This document shows, one piece after another, positions 1 through 4,812 of a DNA stretch of 7,121 nt. The notes under the pieces are model-generated. The model did no database searches, had not been told where the DNA came from, and worked only from the letters and a program-made list of their open reading frames with translations. The stretch is from CAZUZD01 sp964624465 (GTDB lineage: Bacteria; Planctomycetota; Planctomycetia; Isosphaerales; Isosphaeraceae). The DNA is taken from the NCBI GenBank assembly GCA_964624465.1, contig CAZUZD010000309.1:1-7121 (forward strand), read 5' to 3'. A program made the translations under genes and the position numbers. Positions within the stretch are counted from its first letter, which is position 1, and each line of letters opens with the position of its first letter.

Positions 1-440
1 AGGTCGATGTCCTCGAAGCGGTCCTGCTGCATCTGGTAGGCGGCGTTGTTGACCAGGATGTCGAGCCGGCCGAACTGCCCGACGGTGCGGGCCACGGCGT
101 CCTGGCAAAAGTCGAAGCGGGTCACGTCGCCCGGCAGGAGCAGGCAGCTGCGCCCCTCCTTCGCGACGGCGGCGCGGGTCTCCTCGGCGTCGACCTGCTC
201 CTCGGGCAGGTAAATGATGGCGACGTCGGCCCCCTCGCGGGCGTAGAGCACGGCGACGGCGCGGCCGATGCCGGAGCCGCCGCCGGTGATCAGGGCGACC
301 TTGCCGAGGAGCTTGCCGGCGCCCTTGTAGTCGGGGGCCTCGTATCGCGGCTTGCGCTGCATCTCGGCCTCGATCCCCTGCCCCTCCTGCTGCTCGGGGG
401 GCATGGGGCCGGTGCCGGACTTCGACGATTGGGTGGCCAT
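1..440 (-). CDS. Short-chain dehydrogenase/reductase, YghA/GSP39 type (N-terminal part; cut by window edge)
   Basis: This is the first 146 codons of an NAD(P)-dependent short-chain dehydrogenase/reductase with a Rossmann fold, probably cytosolic. The reading frame is open from an ATG at 440 to the window edge, so the C-terminal half lies outside. Visible motifs are the dinucleotide-binding glycine motif TGGGSGIG at residues 52-59, an LPGDV segment at 102-106 (the Asp that contacts adenine in the family) and LVNNAA at 129-134. The catalytic Ser and Tyr-x3-Lys are beyond the edge. A hydrophilic extension of about 45 residues precedes the Rossmann fold, ending in a YKGAGKLLGKVALITGG segment. That extension is typical of the E. 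coli YghA / Bacillus GSP39 subgroup, which runs to about 290-330 residues. The start is supported by GAGAG seven bases upstream of the ATG. The substrate cannot be told. It lies 155 bases downstream of the GYF_2 gene and has no visible link to chemosensing. Confidence 0.88.
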   Translation of the reverse strand, partial: MATQSSKSGTGPMPPEQQEGQGIEAEMQRKPRYEAPDYKGAGKLLGKVALITGGGSGIGRAVAVLYAREGADVAIIYLPEEQVDAEETRAAVAKEGRSCLLLPGDVTRFDFCQDAVARTVGQFGRLDILVNNAAYQMQQDRFEDID

Positions 441-530
441 GGCAGAACTCTCGGGGCCCAGCGGGCGAGGGGGAACGCACTCCGGATCATCGGGCCCGGT
501 GGGGCCCTCGGCCGGCTGCTTCCGCAAATC

Positions 531-547
531 GCTCGCCAGCGGCGAGC
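531..547 (-). terminator. Possible weak intrinsic terminator after the GYF_2 gene
   Basis: A perfect 7-bp stem (GCTCGCC / GGCGAGC) with a three-base loop lies 48 bases past the stop codon at 596. On the minus strand it is followed by GATTTGCGG, so the T-run is only three bases. A second hairpin, GGGCCC-GGTG-GGGCCC at 492-507, lies further downstream. In DNA this GC-rich such stems arise by chance, so this could be a weak terminator or nothing. No clear promoter for the dehydrogenase gene was seen in the rest of the 441-595 gap. Confidence 0.3.
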
Positions 548-595
548 CCTCGAACTGGCTCGCCCCGGAACCGATCCCGTCGCCGCCCCCCGCGC

Positions 596-2677
596 TCAGC
601 GGCGGGGCCGCTGACCGGTCGGCCCGCGGCCGGGAAAGGCCCCATTTCCGCTTCCGCCCCCGGCGCCCTCCTGGGGGCCGAAGACCGACCGCGGCGGGCC
701 GCCGTTGTTGGACGGGATCTTGAAGAATCCGCTCATGCGCTCGGCCGAATCCATCTGGTCCAGGGCTTTTTGCGCCCGCTCGACCCACTCCGGGCCGGGA
801 TTCGACGCGATGTAGTCGCGGAGCAGCGCCTCGGCCTCGGCGCGGCGTCCCTCGACGAGCGCCAGGCGTCGGGCCCGGGCGATGGGCGCATTCCTGGCGT
901 CGAAGTCGGACTTCTGCTGGATGACAGCCGGGGTGACCAGGGCGGATTCGAAGTGGTACGGGTTCAGGAGCCGCCGGGACAGCTCCCCGTCGGGGCCAAT
1001 CTTCACGACGAGCGTCAGTCGCTCCTCGCCCACCGGCAGCGGCAGGGTGACCTCGGGCAGCCGATCGGGTGGTGCTCCCCGTGCCAGGCTCTGACAGGTC
1101 CCCTCGGCGTGGATCTGGCCCGGGTCGTCGCGACGGTACCGCGCCACGCGGGCGGTCACCTTCAGGCCGTCCCCCTCGGGCTGGACCGCCGTGAGCGTCA
1201 CGCCATATCGGGGGTCGACCTCGCGGGTCAGGTACTCGGTCCCCTGCTGGAACGCCTCGCTCGCATACTCGACCTGCGCGGCGGTCTTCGACAGGTCGGT
1301 GGCGGCCACGTCCTCGGCGGCCAGCTGATCGCACCAGATCGAGTATCGAGAGCTGGACAGCTCGACCTCCCGGAACGTCGAGTTGAGGCCGAGCACCGGC
1401 GCGGCGCGGAACCGCTCGCCGGGCCCGAGTCTCGGGAGATGATAGGCCACCCGGCGCGACACGGCGCCCGACTTGATCTCGACCAGGAGCGTGACCCGGG
1501 TCAGCGGCATCTCCGCCCGCGAGGTGACCGTCAGGTACCCCTCGGACCAGCCCTGGCGCCAGCCGCCGAAGCCGCAGCGGACCTCGAGCGGCGGGGCCTC
1601 GGTCCGGGCGCCGGCCTGCGCCCGCAGCGGGGGACGCAGATGATCGGCGAGCACCGTGGCCTGCTCGGCCTCCACGAGCTGACGCAGGCTGCGGCCGGCC
1701 TGTCCCGCGAGGTACGAGCTGGCGAACGCGCGCACCAGGGGGGCCATGGACATCGCGGCGCGGACCTCGCGGTCGGCGGCGGCACTCCGGATGGCGTTGG
1801 CGGTGTCGCGACTGATCGAGCCGTTCTCGACCTGCTCCTCGAGGTCGGCGGGCACGCCGTCGAGGAGCCCCACGAAGGCGTCGGCGTTGCGTCGGATCAG
1901 CTCGTTGGCCTCGGCGCCCAGGGCCTGATTCGTCTGCCCGGTCTGCTCCCGGAGCTCGTCCGCCTGCACTCGCCCGAGCGCCGCCCGGGCGCAGGCGGTG
2001 GCGGCCGCGGCCACGGCGGGGTCCGCAGCCCCCTTGAGCCGGCCGATGCCCACGAGCCAGGCGGCATCGTCGGGGGTCTGGAGCCGCGTGTCGGCGAGGA
2101 ACCCCTCGCCGCCGAGCAGCGGCAGCAAAACGTCGAGGTCCTCCCGAGCATCCCCGGCCGGCCGGCCCCCGGCCCGCTTCCGGGCCGCCCCGCCCTCCCT
2201 GGCCATCCCCTTCTGCGGTGCGTCGGCGCCTCCCCGGCGCCGGGCACCCTTCGCGGCGGGGCCGCGTCGCGCCCCCTTCGCGGGGGCCGGGTCGTCCTCC
2301 TCCGCAGCGTCGGACGCGTCGAGGGTCTCGGCCGCGGCCAGCAGCGGCGCCGGATCGGCCGGGGGGCTCGACCGCCAGACCGCCAGCGCAGCGACGGCCA
2401 GCAGGAGGCCCGCCACCGCCGTGACGGCCGCCCAGCGTCCCCGACCCCGCGGCCGCACCCCCGCCTCGGCCTCGGAGTCCGCCCCGGACGGGGCCTCCGG
2501 CTCGGGCGCCCGCAGGCGGTCGAGCAGCAGGGCCGCGTCCACCCACTCGGCCGATCCGGGCTCGCGGAGCCGGGCCCCGGGGCGGATCTTGTCAGCGCGC
2601 GCCAGCCCCTGGATCTGCGCCAGGGTCATCGGGCCGAAGTCGCGCCCGCGGTGCTGGATCCACCACTGTTCGCTCAT
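596..2677 (-). CDS. Membrane-anchored GYF_2-domain protein with uncharacterised C-terminal region
   Basis: A 693-residue protein of unknown function. Residues 1-55 look like a GYF_2 (DUF4339) domain: a WWIQHRGRDFGPMTLAQI opening, then a second Trp in SAEWVDAALLL. The family module is thought to bind proteins or peptides. One membrane helix follows at about 82-101, with four arginines just before it (75-81), implying an N-in, C-out topology. Residues 120-129 are acidic and 134-172 strongly basic, with KGARR occurring twice, nine residues apart. Residues 180-350 look helical, 365-450 and 490-580 beta-rich, and 600-642 could be a single TPR-like helical pair. The tail from about 658 is Gly/Pro-rich. 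I chose the ATG at 2677 because GAGGAG lies eight bases upstream and the GYF_2 fold begins there; an in-frame GTG at 2710 would add 11 residues but has no ribosome binding site. No enzyme motif is visible. It follows cheR on the same strand after a 192-base gap, so a role with the chemosensory genes is possible but unproven. Confidence 0.85.
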   Translation of the reverse strand: MSEQWWIQHRGRDFGPMTLAQIQGLARADKIRPGARLREPGSAEWVDAALLLDRLRAPEPEAPSGADSEAEAGVRPRGRGRWAAVTAVAGLLLAVAALAVWRSSPPADPAPLLAAAETLDASDAAEEDDPAPAKGARRGPAAKGARRRGGADAPQKGMAREGGAARKRAGGRPAGDAREDLDVLLPLLGGEGFLADTRLQTPDDAAWLVGIGRLKGAADPAVAAAATACARAALGRVQADELREQTGQTNQALGAEANELIRRNADAFVGLLDGVPADLEEQVENGSISRDTANAIRSAAADREVRAAMSMAPLVRAFASSYLAGQAGRSLRQLVEAEQATVLADHLRPPLRAQAGARTEAPPLEVRCGFGGWRQGWSEGYLTVTSRAEMPLTRVTLLVEIKSGAVSRRVAYHLPRLGPGERFRAAPVLGLNSTFREVELSSSRYSIWCDQLAAEDVAATDLSKTAAQVEYASEAFQQGTEYLTREVDPRYGVTLTAVQPEGDGLKVTARVARYRRDDPGQIHAEGTCQSLARGAPPDRLPEVTLPLPVGEERLTLVVKIGPDGELSRRLLNPYHFESALVTPAVIQQKSDFDARNAPIARARRLALVEGRRAEAEALLRDYIASNPGPEWVERAQKALDQMDSAERMSGFFKIPSNNGGPPRSVFGPQEGAGGGSGNGAFPGRGPTGQRPRR

Positions 2678-2685
2678 CCACGCGA

Positions 2686-2691
2686 CTCCTC
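2686..2691 (-). promoter_or_regulatory. Ribosome binding site that fixes the GYF_2 gene start
   Basis: GAGGAG on the minus strand, eight bases before the ATG at 2677. It is the best Shine-Dalgarno match in the window. It supports the ATG over the upstream in-frame GTG at 2710, which has no purine-rich sequence before it. Confidence 0.75.
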
Positions 2692-2725
2692 GCGCAATCG
2701 CTTGTGCCACTGTGCCCGGCTGCTG

Positions 2726-2731
2726 ATTCTA
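2726..2731 (-). promoter_or_regulatory. Candidate -10 hexamer for the GYF_2 gene
   Basis: TAGAAT on the minus strand matches the sigma-70 -10 consensus TATAAT at five of six bases. It lies in the most AT-rich stretch of the 2678-2869 gap and would give an untranslated leader of roughly 40 bases. No good -35 hexamer lies 16-18 bases upstream (the candidates resemble GAGATT). The call therefore rests on the -10 match, its position and the local AT content alone. Confidence 0.3.
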
Positions 2732-2797
2732 TCGACCCGAGCGTCGGAATCTCGCTAAAATCCGCCAGGGAGCCTGCCAGCGCCAAGCTCTGAGGCT

Positions 2798-2810
2798 ACC
2801 GGAGTCCGGT
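2798..2810. repeat. 13-bp perfect inverted repeat between cheR and the GYF_2 gene
   Basis: ACCGGA-G-TCCGGT is a perfect 6-bp inverted repeat around a single central base. It lies 60 bases past the cheR stop and about 70 bases upstream of the candidate -10. A centre of one base does not make a usable RNA hairpin, and no T-run follows. If it has a role, an operator for a dimeric regulator fits better than a terminator. It may also be a chance palindrome in GC-rich DNA. Confidence 0.3.
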
Positions 2811-2869
2811 GACCGATCCCGGCCGGCCGCCAGCCGCCGCAACGCCCCACGATGCGGCTCCCGGGCGGC

Positions 2870-3733
2870 TCAGCGTCTGCGATACACGGTGGTCGCGCCC
2901 CGGCGCTCGCAGATCAGCTCGGGGCAGACGCCGAAGAGGCTCTCGGCGGCGCCGATCAGCAGGAATCCGCCGGGGTTGAGCGCCTGGTGCAGGCCCAGCG
3001 CCAGCCGGCGGCGGTCCGATTCGTCGAGGTAGATCAGCAGGTTGCGGCACAGGATCAGGTCGAACGTGCCGGGGCTCGCCGCCGCCCCGGTGCGGACCAG
3101 GTTCAGGCGCCGGAACGTCACCTGGCGGCGCAGGGCGTCCCGCACCCGCCAGCCGCCGTCGCAGGGCTCGAAGTGGCGGGCCCGCTGCTCGGGGGTCAGG
3201 CCGCGGGCCACCTCGGCCTCGGTGTAGCGGCCGGCGGCGGCCGTCGCCAGCGCGACCTGGGAGACATCAGTCGCCAGGATCGGGAAGTCGGCGCCCGTGA
3301 GCCCGGGGCGCGGCCGGTGGGCCAGGGTGTCGGTGACGGCCATCGCGACGCTGTAGGCTTCCTGCCCGCTGGCCGCCGCGGCGCACCAGATCCGCGCCTG
3401 CGACGCGGCCGAGCCCGGCAGCCTGCGACGCGCCTGCAACCGATCGGCCAGCTCGGGCACGATCGTCCGGCGCAGCTCGTCGAACGGGTGGCCGTCGCGG
3501 TGGAACGACGTCTCCCGGGTCGTGATCGCCTCGATCAGCGCGTCCGTCAGCCCCGGCGGGCTCGCCGTGCGGAGCCCCTGCACCAGGGCCTCGTACGACG
3601 GCAGCCCCAGGCGCCGCAGGACCGGCTCGAGCCGGGAGGTCACCAGGTACTGCTTGTCCGGGCCGATCACGACCCCGCAGAGCTCGTGGACCAGGCGGCG
3701 GATCTGGTCGAACGCCTCGGGGCTCAGCGTCAT
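2870..3733 (-). CDS. cheR: Chemoreceptor glutamate methyltransferase CheR
   Basis: A 287-residue S-adenosylmethionine-dependent methyltransferase of usual family length that methylates glutamate side chains on chemoreceptors in the cytoplasm. Residues 1-70 form the small helical N-terminal domain. TTRETSFHRD at 71-80 matches the family TTNETSFFRD segment, including the Arg (79) near the active site. The SAM-binding domain follows: IWCAAAASGQEAYSVAM at 115-131 (family pattern IWSAACSTGEEPYSIAM), ILATDVS at 152-158 for the cofactor ribose region, FRRLNL at 207-212, and FDLILCRNLLIYLD at 224-237, the CheR signature. GQEA in place of GEEP is ordinary variation. No TPR or other extension is present. 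Its ATG overlaps the cheB stop codon as ATGA and has only a weak ribosome binding site, so translation probably depends on cheB. Its likely substrate is the receptor encoded two genes upstream. Confidence 0.96.
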   Translation of the reverse strand: MTLSPEAFDQIRRLVHELCGVVIGPDKQYLVTSRLEPVLRRLGLPSYEALVQGLRTASPPGLTDALIEAITTRETSFHRDGHPFDELRRTIVPELADRLQARRRLPGSAASQARIWCAAAASGQEAYSVAMAVTDTLAHRPRPGLTGADFPILATDVSQVALATAAAGRYTEAEVARGLTPEQRARHFEPCDGGWRVRDALRRQVTFRRLNLVRTGAAASPGTFDLILCRNLLIYLDESDRRRLALGLHQALNPGGFLLIGAAESLFGVCPELICERRGATTVYRRR

Positions 3734-4812
3734 GGCTGCCGCCCGGCGGCGAGCAGCGCGGCGGCGGCCGGGCCGATCCGGTCCAGGGGCAAGACGGCGT
3801 CGACGTGCCCGGTAGCGACCGCCGCGCCCGGCATGCCCCAGACGACGCTCGACGGCTCGTCCTGCGCGAGAATGTACGCCCCGCTCCGCTTCAACGGGCC
3901 CAGGCCCATCGCGCCGTCGGTGCCCATCCCGGTGAGCACGATCGCCAGCACCGACCGGGGATACGCCACGGCCACCGAGCGGAACAGTACGTCGGCCGCC
4001 GGCCGGCAGCCGTTCTCGGGCGGCTGGTCGTTCAGGCCGATCACGCGGTCCGACCCGCGGAGCCGCACGACCATGTGCCGACCCCCCGGCGCCAGGTAGA
4101 CCGTCCCGCGCTCGACGGTCATCCCCTCGGCGGCCTCGACCACCGGGCAGGAGCAGATCCGGGCCAGGCTCTCGGCGAAGTAGTGGGTCATGCCCGCCGG
4201 CAGGTGCTGCACCAGGAAGACCGGCACCGCGGCCGCCCGGGTCAGCTCGGGCAGCACCCGGGCCAGAGCCTGGGGGCCGCCGGTCGACGAGCCGATCGCC
4301 ACCGCCCCGAACGGCCCGGGCCGCGGCGCCGAGGCCGGCGGGCCCGGAGCGAATGCCGGGCTGGCCCCCGCCGAGCGCCGCCGCGACTGGCGGAAGGCGG
4401 CGATCTTCTCGTGCATCTGGCGGCGCAGGCTCTCGGCGTTGGCGCGCTCGTCGGGGCCCTCCGGCTTGCGGAGGAAGTCGAAGGCGCCCCGGGCCAGACC
4501 CTCGACGGTGATCGCCGCCCCGCGCTCGGTCAGGGCGCTGACGATCAGGACCCCGATCGGCGGGCGCTCGGGGCTGGCGGCGTTGAGCCGGCCGATGTCG
4601 CTGAGCGTCGCCAGGCCCCCCCGGCCGGGCATGTTCAGGTCCAGCGTCACCAGGTCGGGGGGGGTCGCCTGGATGAATTCGAGGGCCTTCTCGCCGCTCC
4701 AGACCGAGCCGACGACCGTCACCCCCGGCAGCCCCTTCAGCGCCTCCTCCAGCGCCGACCGGAAGATGCGGGAGTCGTCGACGATCAGGATCCGGAGCGA
4801 AAGTGACGTCAT
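3730..4812 (-). CDS. cheB: Chemoreceptor methylesterase/glutamine deamidase CheB
   Basis: A 360-residue response regulator enzyme of normal length that removes methyl groups from receptor glutamates and deamidates receptor glutamines. The receiver domain (about 6-125) has the acidic pair D12/D13, phospho-acceptor D58 in TLDLNMP, S92 in VSAL and K116 in FLRKP. A positively charged then Ala/Pro-rich linker runs from about 141 to 167. The esterase domain (168-350) keeps the Ser-His-Asp triad: S176 in GSSTGGP, H203 in VQHLPAGMT and D299 in LTGMGTDGAMG. GMPGAA at 326-331 matches the family's GMPKAA. The ATG at 4812 overlaps the receptor stop as ATGA. The same frame stays open far upstream, but that extension lies out of frame over the receptor gene and is not protein-like. 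No strong ribosome binding site precedes the ATG, consistent with coupling to receptor translation. Activity is expected to depend on phosphotransfer from a CheA kinase not seen here. Confidence 0.97.
   Translation of the reverse strand: MTSLSLRILIVDDSRIFRSALEEALKGLPGVTVVGSVWSGEKALEFIQATPPDLVTLDLNMPGRGGLATLSDIGRLNAASPERPPIGVLIVSALTERGAAITVEGLARGAFDFLRKPEGPDERANAESLRRQMHEKIAAFRQSRRRSAGASPAFAPGPPASAPRPGPFGAVAIGSSTGGPQALARVLPELTRAAAVPVFLVQHLPAGMTHYFAESLARICSCPVVEAAEGMTVERGTVYLAPGGRHMVVRLRGSDRVIGLNDQPPENGCRPAADVLFRSVAVAYPRSVLAIVLTGMGTDGAMGLGPLKRSGAYILAQDEPSSVVWGMPGAAVATGHVDAVLPLDRIGPAAAALLAAGRQP

Noticed and set aside
2694..2709. Sigma-54-like promoter (TGGCAC then TTGC on the minus strand) before the GYF_2 gene
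   Set aside because: There are six bases between the two elements instead of five, and spacing is strict for sigma-54. It would also start transcription past the ribosome binding site, almost at the ATG.
770..2758. A 662-codon open frame on the plus strand opposite the GYF_2 gene
   Set aside because: Very high GC leaves antisense frames open. The translation is rich in Arg, Gly, Pro and Leu with no domain, while the minus strand encodes a GYF_2-like domain, a membrane helix and a good ribosome binding site.
2762..2782. Possible cheR terminator hairpin (CAGG-GAG-CCTG) near a TTTT run
   Set aside because: Only four base pairs before a mismatch, with GG and GA between the stem and the T-run. 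Too weak to call, so the end of the cheR transcript is left unassigned.
2821..2828. GGCCGGCC palindrome
   Set aside because: An 8-bp palindrome of only G and C is expected by chance in DNA of this composition and has no supporting context.
2852..4099. A 415-codon plus-strand frame opposite cheR and cheB
   Set aside because: The minus strand here encodes two enzymes with intact catalytic motifs. The plus-strand product is Arg/Gln/Ala-rich and matches nothing.
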